Assembly: GCA_040954595.2 (NCBI GenBank) | Contig: CM082585.2 | Coordinates: 9,114,001 to 9,178,000, forward strand | Source: Balanoglossus misakiensis | Lineage: Eukaryota; Hemichordata | Length of the DNA stretch: 64,000 nucleotides | Direction: 5' to 3' | Shown: piece after piece, positions 25,559 through 39,800 of the stretch | Layout: each line of letters opens with the position of its first letter | How positions within the stretch are numbered: position 1 is the first letter of the stretch | The notes under the pieces: model-generated | Seen by the model: only the letters and a program-made list of their open reading frames with translations | The model's database searches: none | What the model was told of the DNA's origin: nothing | Program-made: the position numbers and the translations under genes

Positions 25559-27223
25559 ATGCAGATCCCCAGAAAATTGTTCCTCCTTTTCGTCGCCTAC
25601 GGTGTGTGTATCGTCGCCTTCCTTCAGTTCAGCGGGTTAATGAGGCCATACGCCAAAGCGGTGAATAGTCAAGATCACAGACAAGAGAAGAGGGTCGATA
25701 TACAGTCGAATTTGTCGGCATTGATGGTGAATGCAACTGACGGCGATAGGCATGATAGGTAAGGAAGTATAGTATGCACCGTATCTGGATCCAATCGACA
25801 TCAGTCGTGATTTCTATGATTTAACAGACAACTGATGGGTCGTATAGCCTAGGTTTTGCATAAATATCATGAACAACACACAAATTGATCATAGATTCTT
25901 GACAAAAAATCTCCCCGCGATGTGTGTACAGTACCTGTTAAAAAACACGGCAGAAGTCCGCCATCTTGGAATGAGATTTTTATCACTCACTTAGGTAGTG
26001 AATCGTATTTCTGAGGAAGCAGGAATCGAGAGAAGCAAAGATTAAATATGGAAAGGAATCGCTGGCTCGTTTTTTTATTAATCTGGTGTCTCACATAATT
26101 ATTGTGGCATAAATGTACTGTTTTGTGTTACAGAGCAACTGGACTTTCAACAAAATCCATCCTGATTACGTCACTAGAAAACAAAACTTACACACCAGCG
26201 ACCAAAGAGGGCGCTACCCTGACCTACTCGAATTGTAAGCCCCAGCGCCAAATCGTCTTCGTCAAGACACACAAGACAGCCAGTACAACTGCCAACACCA
26301 TCGTCCAACGGTACGGACTGGAGCACAACTTGACATTTGCGATACCGCAGAGACGGGGGAAATTTTCACTAATTTCTCTCTTCCATCGGAAAATGGTTGC
26401 TTCCTCGCCGGAGCAGCCCCCTCAACGCAGCAGACAACCGCGAAACCAGGAAGTGTACAACGTGATAGCCAATCATGCCAGATTTAACAAACCGGAAATG
26501 GACGCTGTTGTTCCGCAGGCGCGCTACCTCACGATACTGCGAGATCCGGTCACGAGGTTCGAGTCCGTGTTTGGTTACTACTCCATGGCGGTGAGCCTTG
26601 AATTGCAGAAGTCTCCAAACCCCATCGCAAAGTTTTTCGAAGATCCAGACTTCTACTTTAACAAGAAACCATTCATGTACCAGCAGCTCAAAAATGGCAT
26701 GATTTTCACCCTCGGCCTGAATCACGCCTACCACGAGGACGAGGCCAAAGTTGACAGCAAGATAAACGAAATCGAGACAGAGTTCGATTTGATTCTGCTC
26801 TCGGAATATTTCGATGAATCGCTCTTGTTAATGAAGAAGATACTGTGCTGGGATGAAGACGACATTTTCTATCTCCCCAAAGGAATACGTCCAGAGAAGC
26901 GGCGCTATGTCATCGATGATGACTTGAAAGAAAATATTTTGAAATGGAATGCTGCTGACGTGAAACTTTACGCCCATGCCAATAGAACATTTTGGCAAAA
27001 GGTCAATGAATACGGACCGACATTCGACTCTGACTTGGCACACTTCCGCGAACGACAGAGGGCGCTGTATAAGGAATGCATCGATCCAGGCAGAGTTGGC
27101 CGGCGGGGCGATCCGAGAGAGACATTCCTTGCTCTCAAGAAGAACGCGAGTGAGCTCTGTCAAGTTCTGATGAAACGTGTGGACGATTTCGTGAACATGT
27201 ACCGAGCCAGGCAATGGACGTGA
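25559..27223 (+). CDS. Galactose-3-O-sulfotransferase family protein, copy 2
   Basis: Two exons, 25559-25758 and 26134-27223, join in phase 2 (AG|A) to give 429 residues. An in-frame ATG lies 51 nt upstream (25508). I chose 25559 because MQIPRKLFLLFVAYG aligns directly with the start of copy 1 (MKVSRKFTILCVGYA) and leads into the membrane anchor. Both PAPS motifs (KTHKTASTTANT and RDPVTRFES) are intact. Exon 2 is closely similar to copy 1, with long identical runs such as NKKPFMYQQLKNGMIFTLGL. The stem and the Arg/Ser-rich loop after the first PAPS motif are the main divergent parts. Both copies look functional. The 3' end converges on the tolloid-like gene, 609 bp away; a candidate AATAAA is at 27785-27790. 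Confidence 0.92.
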
Positions 27224-27832
27224 AAAAAATACATATATGAATACATTTGTAAGAAAATTGAATTGCTGAAGTATTTTTTTATGAAATATTTACACAACGA
27301 AAGACTCCCAGTGGAGTCCATTGTGTTGTCTTCTTCAGCTCGTCATACGTGCGCCCCCTGTGTTCAGGTCACAGTGAGTTATGGATGTGCAGGATAGTTA
27401 GCTGGACTCGACATTTTATATATTTTGAAAGAATATTAACGTTTTATAACATAGTAAACCCTTTAAAATTAAAACATTTGAAAATAGTTGATACTTTTCT
27501 CAATGTTATAATAATGAATTTGAAGCCGAATCTGAAAATTGCAGTACCTGACCCCGAATTCAAAATGTTAAAAATGCGTTTGTTTGTCATCGACATAGAA
27601 GATAAATAGGTACATACAGTCTAATGTAAAGGTAGACAGACAGGTTTATGATTTGCAAATTGCAGGGAGAGAAATATAACTAAAATATCATGGACTGATA
27701 TAAAATGTATTTTGTGAACAAACTGGAAACAGGTATTGGCAGCACCATGGTAGGTTAACAAGATAATATTACATATTTCAGTCGAATAAATAGTCCGGAA
27801 ATATCACGGTCTGGTTTCTCTGGGATTCAAGG

Positions 27833-30800
27833 TCAAAGTTCAATCTCGATGGAAGCGCGAAACCCTTGACCTTGTACAGAGGCGTCGGATTGGAAGGTTA
27901 TCCATAATTCACCCGTGGACGAGGTCACGACCGGGGGTGGCGTCCTCTCACCGCAAAACCTGCGATGGAAGAGAAGTCAGGGAATGAATAAGGTGGCGAG
28001 TCGACAATTTGAGAATTGCAGTTTGGTAAAAATACAAGTCGAACCTGTCTGTGGCCAGTCAAGGGACTTCAAGTGGCCACTATATATAGGCGCCCATTAT
28101 ACACTAACATAAGTTTGACTGTACATTCAGATTATAAATATTTTATTAGAACGAAATTTGTTCCACTTGCCTGCCGAGCGAATTGTCGTGTCCGTCGCTG
28201 ATGTCCAGAAAATCGAAACGGCAGTTTTCCTGTCTCTCCAGGTCAAACACCTCAAACTTCAACTTGATCGTCTTGCCGGTAATTTTCCACACACAGTCAA
28301 CTTTGTTGGGATAATGATATGGAAATCCAGGAGATTCCAGGATTCCAGTAGTTCCTGATGCAAGGAATATAGGTTGGTTGTTAGAAAAATGAGAAGTTTC
28401 CTAAGATTTTTACAAATGTCGATTACATGTATGACAAAAAATAGAAAAACCTGATACATCAAAGTAAAATGAAACTTGTGAACCAAAGAAAAAAACTAAA
28501 CTTACCGTTTAAGACTCCTCCACATTGCGAGTTCACGCTCTCTTTCTTGACTGCCCGATAGTAAATAGCGAAGACGCCCTCGTGCGGCCATTCCGAGTGG
28601 TAGCTTATCCATACCACCTGCGCGTGCGTGTTGTAATCTCCCGGCCAATCAGAGGGGTGACACACCCGGAAAGTTCGGCCCTCCGGACCATGACCTTGAC
28701 GGAATCGGATGAAGTCTCGGCAGTTTTCGTTGTTTTGAGGCCAGTCCTCTATAGTAAGGCTATATGTTACATACGGAAATTAATAAGCGATACAGTACAC
28801 CAATAATAAATTCCTGATGAAGGTAGACATGACTCTCGGCTGAGAATTGAACAGAAGGTCAGATTACTTACGATATAGCGACGCTCATGTCATCATCAAC
28901 AGAAATGCTCCACACGCAATCGGCGGTGTTGTTGGTCGGGTTTGAAATGGCGGGAGATTTAATCACGCCCTCGTGATCGGTGAAATATTCGCGACAGTTT
29001 GGGATTTCTGTAAAATGAAATAAAACATTACTTTAAAAAAAAAAACAATTTTAGTGACACTCAAATTACACACATTTTCAGATGAGCTCGTAATCATCTT
29101 ATACATACATACGCAAACACATACATACACACAGACAGACAGACAGACAGATGCGGAAACTGGCGTCTGGCTTCCAATTATATACATGTCTGTGTAAAAT
29201 TGAGCTATTATAATATAATATATTTAATTTCTTTGAAGTTAAATAAAGCATCTTTAAATAGACGTATTAAATATAACCTCGTTTCATTTCAGTTTTCTTA
29301 TGGTGACATTGTTCTCAGGCGCGCCATGCTCTATTTGAACCTTAAAACAGGGTTACTGCATTATTAGTGCATGCATGTTACATTTATTTATAACATTTGT
29401 AGGTGCGACTGTTTACATTTACTCATTGGAACTATGCATCTAGGCAGATGGAATATGAGCAGAGAAAAGAACGATTTCTAACAGTACATGAATGCAAACT
29501 ACGCATCGAAAACCTATCGTCATACGCCGATGTTTTTTTGCATGTGTTATACGTTGTATATTTTAGTGAATTGACTTTGTGAGATCTGACATGCGCAGAG
29601 GCTTACTTTCGCAGGTCTTCTGGTCGTCACCTAACATGTAACCAGGGTAACAGGAGCACTGATACGCCCCCAACGTGTTAGAACAGCGATGGTCACAGCC
29701 ATTGCGTTCGTCGACGTCGCACTCGTTCTCATCTACGAAAATAAACATTATTCATGGCATCAGCCTCGGTTCAAAATTGTCTGAACTACACATGCACGGT
29801 GTCCAAAAGCATTCCACGGCAAAATGCTATGCTTACGTCCGATATTTGTTAGCGGAGATTACACGTGACACGACGCGCGCTCGGAAAAGTTCGAATTCAC
29901 CGAACTATAGAACGGGACGATAAACGACAGTTTGTTTCGACGCTCACAACTCTCCCTCCGCCGAAGATGACACACATAAGGGATGCGAACGACTCCATGA
30001 GAAGCCTGGAGAATACCCAGAAACGAATGGAACAGCTGTGTGTGGATTTCCATCGGATGCAGGAGGATTTGCAGTCCAACGAAGACTTCATCATCCGCAA
30101 GACCGAGAGACTGCGAAACGTCGAGAAGGTCTTCTCCCGAATGACGTTCCAGATCGGGCAGATGAAAGAGCGACTCGAGAAACTGCAGAGGGACTTAACG
30201 GCAGAAGAGGAAGAGGAGGAACGACAGAGAAAGCTACGTCCCTGGCTGAAATATTGAACATTTGAACATTTGTCAGTTTTATAGTTGATTTTTGTCCGGA
30301 TTTGTTTGTTTTTTCCTTCGAATCGGCCTACTTCGGAAAATGGAACGCGGAGATGCGCTGGTTTCTTTCGCGGAGCTCGATGAACAGTTCAAGCAGCTGA
30401 AGAGGAGGTCTGACGCTCTGTCTTCAAAGTTGGAAGAATTGAATACCCGATTCCGGACGGCGTACAGCGAAATAGAGGAGCAGATGGTCGACGCGCAACG
30501 CAAGTCGGAAGAAGTACACGAAAGCCTGAAGGCGCTGTCCGCGAGGCAGAGCGACCTCGCAGATCGGATCTCCGCCGCCGAAACAAGCTGCCGCGACAAC
30601 TCCGAGTACTACATGCGCAAACGGGTAGAAGTGGACATCCTGCATTCGGCCGCCTGTGGGAACGACGACCGGATGCAGACAATATTCCTATACATTCGCG
30701 AATTTTTCAACATTTTGCTGGACGCCGTCAATGGAGACCGGAGCGATGACAACTCGCCCATCAAAAACGTTCGGTTGCTATGGCTGCGAGAAGACGACAA

Positions 30801-33800
30801 CTCAGAACTGCGATGTCTGAGGTCAAAGGTCACACGAAAGCTTGGCTTCGACGAGGAGAGACTCGACCATTTAAAAGAGTTTCAAAACGTTTTTGAAAAT
30901 CTTGGCCTCTCGGAAAAGTGCGAGAACAAAGAATTTACATTCAACGAAACAGAGGCTCTTGATTTATTGAACGACCTGAAATCGACAGGCACGGAGACCT
31001 CCAGCGATGTCTACGAAACTTTCCGACTGGTCATCGCGTTTGTCTGTGTCCGAAAACGGCCAGAATTTTTAGCATCTCTCACCGAATGCCAACAAAGCGT
31101 TCTTACTGAAATGTTATTCGGCATCGAAGCTTTCAAAGCCGGAAATGACAAACGCGACAGCAAAAACTGCGAGGCCGATCACGTGATGCCACCTGACGGC
31201 GGGACTGCTTCAACAGACTCGGAATCGAAAGATACCATGGCAACAGATTCGGGCGAAGACATCACAACAAATAAGGAAGAGGTGATATGGCCAGAGAATT
31301 GTTTAAAAGTTGTTACAGCAACACACGAGACGACCAAGATGTCGGAAAACATTTCACAAAACGATGAATCTGTGTGAAGAGGTCACTGGAAAATAGATGA
31401 TTTTCCGTTGATTGCGAGATCTCACGAGACTTGGTTAATTTTTATGAAACTAGAATAAAGGAAGACTTTAACAAAAATTGCAACGATGATCTTTGGGTTG
31501 TTTGTCCTGCGTCACATGAGAATGCCCCCCCCCCCCCGAGATAAACCGTCTAGCCACGCGAGATCTCGCAGGGTCTCGTGGAGTTCGGAAAATAGTCTAT
31601 TGCAGCGACACCGAGGAAGACTTCTTAAACACAACGTTACAACAGGAATCTCGAGTGAAACACTAACAAGTGTACAATGTGCTTGAGAATGAAAAACACG
31701 TGCACCAGGTTATTGTGCCAAAAGACATACATGTACATTGCACAGACTTACCGATGCAATCTTTCTGGTTCTGCGCCAGGTAGAACCCGGTGGGACACTT
31801 GCAGACATACGCCCCCTGGAGATTTTCGCATGTGTGGGAGCAGTGTCCGTTATTTGTGTCACATTCATTCACATCTGTAAAGAAAGACCGAAACGTTGCA
31901 AAACATGACTTGATCCAACAATAAATACATTTATATCAGAGAGGTTATACTTAATCATTTTTAGACCAAATGATGTAGCCCATCTATCTATCAGTTCAAA
32001 TTGTGAATGAATGAATGCATAGTCTACCTGTGCAGTTTTTGTTGTTTTCTGCAACGCGGTATCCCCACCGACATCCGCAGGCGTAGGTACCGATGAGATT
32101 CAGACAGGCCTGTTCGCAACCCCCTTGGTTTACACTGCACTCGTCAATGTCTGTGAAGAGAGAGCAGTTGAGAGATTGGGTTATTTCTGTGTAATTAGAA
32201 GACATTGCCTTGCCTTGATGATGGTGGTGGTGGTGGTGGTGGTGGTGGCGGTGATGGTGGTGGTGGTGTAGTGTTGGTGGTTACCATTTTTCCCATAAGT
32301 AAGCATCCCTATATCAATGTCACCTTCGTTATTGGAATGGAAATTCTTTACAGTAAGAAGTGATCTATTTACCTCTTGCAGTGTACGAAGCCGCAAACCT
32401 CATTCCCAGCTCGCCGATGGAATTCTCTGGTTTTGGCCCAGAGTGCAGTCGCAGTCTGAGGTGTGGACCGCTGGTGGCAACTCCCACATTGCTTTGCGGC
32501 TGACAAAGTTTGGTTATCAGCTGCGACGAGTCGCTGTCGCCGTCGATGATCATGAGGTAGTCACGGCTACATCCTGAACCACCATCTGAAAACGACAGAA
32601 CGCCGAGAAATTTTCAACAAAAATCTCTTTCCGCCAGGTATGACTGGTACGGTGACGTACCACACAGATCTCTGACCGACTATTTGTCCTATAAGGTCAA
32701 CTTTCTGAACTGTAGCCCCCTCCCCAAGCCACTCTGTCTTCCTCCCCTCCTCTTCTTTAACCCATCCTCCCCCAGGTGGTTTATCAAGCAAACGACGATA
32801 CCCGCACACATCACCAGTCGAGGGGTGACTTACCCGCTATGTACAAGTCACGAATCGCCAAAGTGATAATAAACCCTTCAGGAACGTTGATCTGCCACAC
32901 ACAGTCCATGTCGGGCGGAAATGTTAGAGGATAGCCGAGGCTCTCTATTGATCCCGCCAAATCAGTAAGAACTTGTCTGCAGGCTAAAAACACAACCGAG
33001 TAAGAAACTTCAGTGAAGACTACATTATTCCTTTCAAGTATGACGAAGTGAATCGGTCGTGGTCAGAGTTGGAGGTGACGGAGGTGCGTAAATGTGAACA
33101 TGAAGACCCATACAGTTTGATTGCATGTCCAAAATAAAAATGATAAAAAAACTTACTCCCGGATTTGAAATCTATGAAGAAACCCGTTTTGTCGTGATAT
33201 CTGCCGTCTCCGGTCTGAAATTTCACCCAGAGACTTTCTCCGTCCGCAATGACGAGCCTAGGGGGTATGTTGCCACAGTAACGACCTATTAGGGGTGACT
33301 GTTCACCCATGCCGTTGCGCAGTTCGACGTAATCTTTGCACACGCCATCCACTTTATCTGAGAAGTCAGCAGAATATAGGTATACAGTCAAACCTGTCTA
33401 TAGTGGCCAGTCGGATTACTGGAAGAAACATTTTTTTTTCTTAGAATAATATATATATACTTAAGTAATTTACTTGTGCAACTCAGACGTGTCTGTGTGT
33501 AGGTTAACTTACCAGGCAGGTCGAAGTGCTGAAACTCTGCAATCATGGTGAAACTTTCTGGAACCGAGATGACCCACTCACACGTGCTGTTTCCGGGATA
33601 CTTGTAGGGATAATTCGGTGACATGATGTAGCCATCCGATCCAAATCGTGTACCGCCACACTCTGGGCGAACGAAAAGAAAACGAGAGTAAACATGTCAA
33701 TGGGATTTATGCCAAAATGCTTACCGAGACCACATAACACATCGAGTATACAAAAAGGCACAAATGCATGGATTTGATCGACCCAAACCATTGCCACCAA

Positions 33801-36800
33801 AGATTTAAATAATTTGTTCACAGTAAATATGACCTAATCAACAGAATGCAAAACACATCTCCGAAGATTGGATGGTATTTGGGGAAACCAAACGCAGAAA
33901 CAGCGCCACCAATCGAAGAAAAGCATGCCTACCTGTTACTTTGTTGCACTGGTACAGTAGATTTGTTTGCATAATGTCAGACGCACTCAGACGTCGACGA
34001 GAACCTATTCTGGCATCTTTATCTTTCGGCTTCAGAGTCTGTAGACCATTCTCGCTGAAGTCGTGAGTGCCGTAGTGCATGATGGAATTGTAGTCGTAAG
34101 GCTGTCCCAACGAATCGACCTGACGATCAAGAGAGCGGGAAGAGATGAAATTCCCAGTATGAGCACATTTGAGCAGATTTTTGACCAAAAAAAATCCAGC
34201 AGTTCTCGCTCACTTCTTAATTTCCCTACGAATACGAAGGTCCTAAACCTACCTTTGTCTTACTCATCTTGTTGAAATTGTACCGGCTGTGACTGGCCAC
34301 GTTTTCCGTCAGGACCTCGACGAATTCGTCCCTGTCCGGGCGGCTTTGCTCGTGCCAGAAACCGACGGCGTGGCCGATTTCGTGCAGAACGATGCCGAGG
34401 GTTTGGCAGCCGGGCCCGATAGACAGGGGCTGTTTTCCGACCCCTAGTCGACCGACGTAGGAACAGCAGCTGCAGAGAACGAGAAACGGTATCGAGTTAC
34501 AACTCCTTCTTGTTAAATTATCGAAGGCTTTATACTTTCCATGTGCCGACGGCTCACTTTTGAATTCCAATATGTTATTCCTACTTCAGTTGGAACTTTC
34601 GTCAAATTATAGTCTGCACAGTGTTTTAGATTTTCCAAATAGGAGCGCCGAATTCGCTGTTTTGATCCTTAGATTTCAACCTGGGGGCACGTGACGACAA
34701 CCCAGCGTTTTTCCCTCAGCTTATACTGCAAACTGGTAGCTATTTTATACTGAGACCTTTTTAATCATGAATTGTGTTGAACGAATTCAGTACCTGCTTC
34801 CGCGGAAAAAGTAGATGTAGTCCCTCTGGTCGGTCCGACGCACAAACTTCAGACACGTGTGTTCTTCCCATTGCGCAATGGCGGCCAGGATGGTATGACG
34901 CGTTCTGTCTGTCGGACAAAGAAATGACACGGTTATCACGAGACAGCCAGGGCCAGCAAGTTATCTAAATGTGATGTCAGTTGAGTTGTTTATTGAATTC
35001 CTCTGACGCAGTTAAGTAGGTAAAGTACTCATTACAACATTAAATTGCTGTTCATTCTGTAAACTCACTTGAAACGTCGCTTATTGTATACGGTATGACA
35101 CCGCCCGGCCACAGACGAAGTTCCAGTGACGTGGCGGCCCGCCTGTGTCGTTGTGGGTCTGGCTGTTCGCTTTGCAGTCTGTACGTGTAGCCGAGAGAGT
35201 GACGCCTGAACTGACGTGACGATTCCGCCAAGAGTGCTTCAACGCCGTTCTGAGCAGCGGTTGCACGGTCCAGTATGATGTCATGTTCAAACACACCTGT
35301 AAAATGAAAAAAAAATTAACATAGTGTAATAAAAGTTCCACAGGCAGTATTTGAACTTTCGAGTAGTTTTTCAGTATAGTTTTTTTTTTATGACTTCGAT
35401 GGCATCTTATATCTCTTATGGATTCAACTAATACCAAATATCCTATCCTGGCATTTTGAGAATCAATAACGGATCCACACACACAAACACTCACACAGAG
35501 GCAGACAGACGGACGGGACACGATGTGAGAGTTCCCTTCCTGACTTAGCCCGCCGGGGCCAAACAAAGCTGGCACTCAACCAAAACACTACCGCTTATAA
35601 CCTTAACAAGCAATTTCTGAGACTGGGCATTCACTTGTGTCATTTTGACCTTCGCTGAACCAAAGCTGTGAAAATTCAGGCTGTCTCGTGCCTTCGTCTC
35701 GCGCCACTCGGCTGTGAGCCGATCATAGTGACACAAGCATTCTGCGTTTTTTTTGCGGGTATACAATGTTCAAACACGGGGGTTACAACTGACAACAAAA
35801 CAGAAGTCATGACCCCCCCCCCCTCTCCCCTCCACTCCACAGAACCTAGAAGTCTTAGAATAACAACATTATAACTGTTGAATGTTACGTGTCAAAGGAA
35901 GAAAAAAAAACGTCTTGCATCACATCCGAGCCGGTCCTTGACCCCGGGGCTGACAGTTGCGTGTCAGATGTGATAACACAGTGGTCCACACTCGTCATTG
36001 ACGTGGATCCAAAGTTTCCCTATTCATGCCAAAATACAGCAATATATCCTGCCGATAAACACACAGTTTCGGTTCAACTTCTCGGGTCATCGCACTTCCC
36101 TATAACACCGACAAAACCCGTATATTTTGTTGCTTTAATGAGCTCACGGCGGGGATTGACACGGCGCGGGGTTTCATAGCTCAATATCCTTCATTCTTCG
36201 AACACACCCGACTTTACGTCATGTTGCATTAGTTTTCTTGTGAGATTTCTTGACGGATGGCGGCACAAAGGCATTTTACCGACAAATGTGCCAATTATAC
36301 CGGGGAAGCGTGTAAATCCACAGATTCGCCATTCAACCGACAAACCAGCTGGTCTGTTAGTTACTTTACAAAGAAATCCACTCCAGCCCATCCGTGTCTT
36401 GCATCTTTCACCAAAACCACGCTGACGATAAACTTTGCCGCCAATGAAACAATAATCAATTTCGCCCTTAATTCATCAACCGACAACTAGCCAACGGACG
36501 CATCGACAGAAGCAGTTTGAGACCTGACACGAAGTCAGTAGCTCGCCAAACTACACGGTGTACTGCGTTCATTTTGCATCCCATTCACCCAAATGTTTAT
36601 CATCAAAGAACTTGCGCAGCCGCAGACGGGACGACACTCGTCCTTTAAATTTCCTCCGCCAGTAGCTCTTAGCCACTGCCTTAGCCGGCTGATCTGCACA
36701 CCATGTCTGGTTTGCTACTTGTCAACGTCTCATCAAAACTTTGTCACCGAACCATTTGACTTTGTTTAGTCAATTGGCCGGTTAATAAAGGGTAGCGGTC

Positions 36801-39800
36801 GGGATTTATTGCTGCTTCGGCGCGATATGGTTTTTCCCTCGACGCGATAAAGTGAACATTTGTGGGCGAATTACTCGACGGTTAGGAAATCAACAGCAAG
36901 TAATTAAAAGTGACGCAAGCGTTAACAGACCAGGGTCAAGTAGCAATGTCTGACACGGAGGCCATATCAATTATAGCACGCCACTTGAGACGTGTGGTAT
37001 AGATGGACCAGACCTCTTTAGAATCATGGTACGGAATCATTTTACAACCGACGCGCCGTCTGGTGCTGCTTTTTACTTTTTTTTCTAAATGCCTTCAGAA
37101 ACTGTAAACCGTCTTAAACGCATCGGTAACTGACCACACGGTACTAGCAGTACATCTTAAAGAATCGCTTTTGGTTTTGATTCTTTGTCAAGCGCAGCAA
37201 AGAAACTTTTTTAAAAAATCTGTGATTCTAGATCCGCACACGGTTGGACAGGGACGTGTCTAAGTTTGGCAACGTTTGTTTGTATTGACAACAACAATAT
37301 AATATTTCTGCATGCGGGGCCACTCATACAGACAATACATTAAGGCCATTGTCATGTGCACATGTGCGTCATTGCACAATTTGATTTCCTGTTACCTTGA
37401 CGACACTCCAGCGCGAAACACAGAACCAACTGCTACACTTTTGCCACCTGTTTCGAGTGTAATTTGGCGGCAGACCCCGCAGCAACCGGAAATATTTCGC
37501 ACGCTCTACATAAACTGCAAAGTTCACGTTGACATTCCAATGTCGGCTGCGCATGGCTGCTTTTGACCTTCGTGGACTATAGATGGCCTCTGCTGGAGCA
37601 CTATGTAGGGCGACCCGACACAATAGCAATTAGCGCCATTATCGATCGGTCACGCCTTACATACAGAGGTAAATTGGCGGCACAGTGGTAACCTTGGATC
37701 CACCCTCTTCTAGGCTAACAGTGCATGAAACATCTTCAGAGAAACTAGAAAGATAGCAGAGAATATGCGTCATTGTGTGATGCATGAACTGTTTCTCCCC
37801 CCCGTCTGTTAGTTATGACCGGTACCTTCGTTACTTTCCGAGGGTCGCCATTGTCTTCATCATACACATCGAAAAGTGGGTTCAGAAATATACACGCAGC
37901 GCGAGCGACACGCAAAGAATGCAAGAATCCACTTGCGAGTCCTTGGGTGTCCCCGGTAATCTCTCAGTACCCAATATATTTGACCTCAGAAAACTTCTGA
38001 TTGTGCGGGGGGAGGGGGGGTCGCGACAGCCTCTTGAAAGCTCTCTGCGTTTTTCTCTAATTGGTCTGTACAATCTCTTTAAGAATCATACAAGGTTTAA
38101 AGCCATGGTTTTGAAATTACTGCCTTCTGAAGGTGAGCCCCAGCCTTCGACGGGAACGGAACAAATACAGCGACTTTACCACGACCTCGAAAGGATGCCT
38201 AACGAATCTAATTTGTACCAAGTTACAGCATCGGTGGCCATCCAGCCAGATGATTGACTAAGTTGTAATCGTTGTTAGGTCAAAGGTCGCGATCAAATCA
38301 CTAATTTGACGGCGCAAAATTGCCGACACACTTGTTTTACTTCAATAAACAACGCGAGTAAAATATTTTTGTTGCGAGTCCGGCTTTTTCGACCTCGACC
38401 GGGTGAACTCTGCGCCGTACCGACAGAAAGGGCCTTTCTGTTCTTTCCAGCCGCAACTATGCCAGCTATTTCACCACTTATGTTGGGGACCTTTTTTTTC
38501 TAATTTTACGCATTCTCGGCGGCTATTACCGTGGCCGTCTAAACTTAGCAGCGAGATGTATTATTTTCACGTGGGTGTCATCCGATGATGACCAACCATA
38601 AGCAGACCTTCTAGCAAAACACCAACAGGAGCGACGACTTTCCAGTCCAGCTTTTTTTCCGGACGTGAGATGACGTCATCACTTTGTGTACCCACATAAT
38701 TATATAGGACGAACGACGTCAAGGCCGCGTCACGTGATGGATGGACCGGCCGACGGAAAGTGATCAAACGCCACGAAATATTGTGACGTGACCGCGCGGT
38801 TTTATTGCGCCGTTGTAAAATGTATCAGGGCGTACACGTCAAAACAAACCATAACTCACCCAAGCACACATTGTTGTTTTCTTGTAACTGAATTTCTCGG
38901 TCGTTCCGGTCAAAATATCGACGCCCTTGAAGTCATAAAACACACTGACGAAAATTGATGTGTCCTTAAACACCCACATGCATGTATTACTTTTGTATGG
39001 TAAAAAGCGGCGCTTAAATCCGCTTCTCTTTTAGTAGGTGTACGCGATGGTCAAACACCCTTCAAGAAATATAGCATCAAGGACACCGCTCCCATTTAAT
39101 CATATTTTCAGTCAAATTTGGGGGTTGGTTTCACACGAAGCAGTGCCGCGAGAACAGCCCTATGGTAGCCAATCACAACCTTTCTTACATTTTTCAAAGG
39201 TATATCCTGGCCAATCATATACTTTCTTGCGTTTCCAAGGGTACGTGATAGGCTTTTCTCACAACAGAGCACGACGAACCACAAATAGCTAACTTAACAC
39301 CGGCGGCTGGCGTGTTCTAAAATCAGAAATCACTTGTAACATAATTTTTTACACTGTGTGTGGTCTCTCGGAGCGCGTGTGCCCCAAAGTCTTTTAGAAA
39401 ATGTCCCTTTCACAGTTACAAAAAGTGGTGTCACTAGTTTTCGCTGTAAAAAGTCTTTTAAAGCGCCACTAACCAAGCCATCAGAGTATTTCCCTGTCTC
39501 ATCTTTCTCCCCAAACGCAAAAAAGGCCGACAAGTGGTTCTTATCAGACAAAGCCTGACTTGGTGCGAGGAATTTACACTGTGGAGTTAGTCCTACTATA
39601 CATGTACCTAGTGTAAATTCCTCTGCAGCGAGAATAACTCTTCATCACGGCGTCGACATGGGTTCACATAGCGCGGGGAATTCGTTTTCACAACGTGTGT
39701 GTGTGGTGACATGTAGTGCTGTGATTGTAAGTAAGGAGAAGCGAACTTTGCTGTCCGAATAGCCTATTGACATGCGTGTTAGTCGCCACATCTACACTCG

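Noticed and set aside
29880-29900. GTTCGAATTC resembling a tRNA B box
   Set aside because: No matching A box or cloverleaf stem is visible around it.
30279-30833. Several minus-strand frames antisense to the nested coiled-coil gene
   Set aside because: They are shadow frames. The plus-strand frame is longer, has an ATG and is followed by a polyadenylation signal.
37784-38257. 157-codon plus-strand ATG frame in tolloid-like intron 1
   Set aside because: No recognisable domain, and its composition varies along its length like non-coding DNA. It remains possible but is unsupported.
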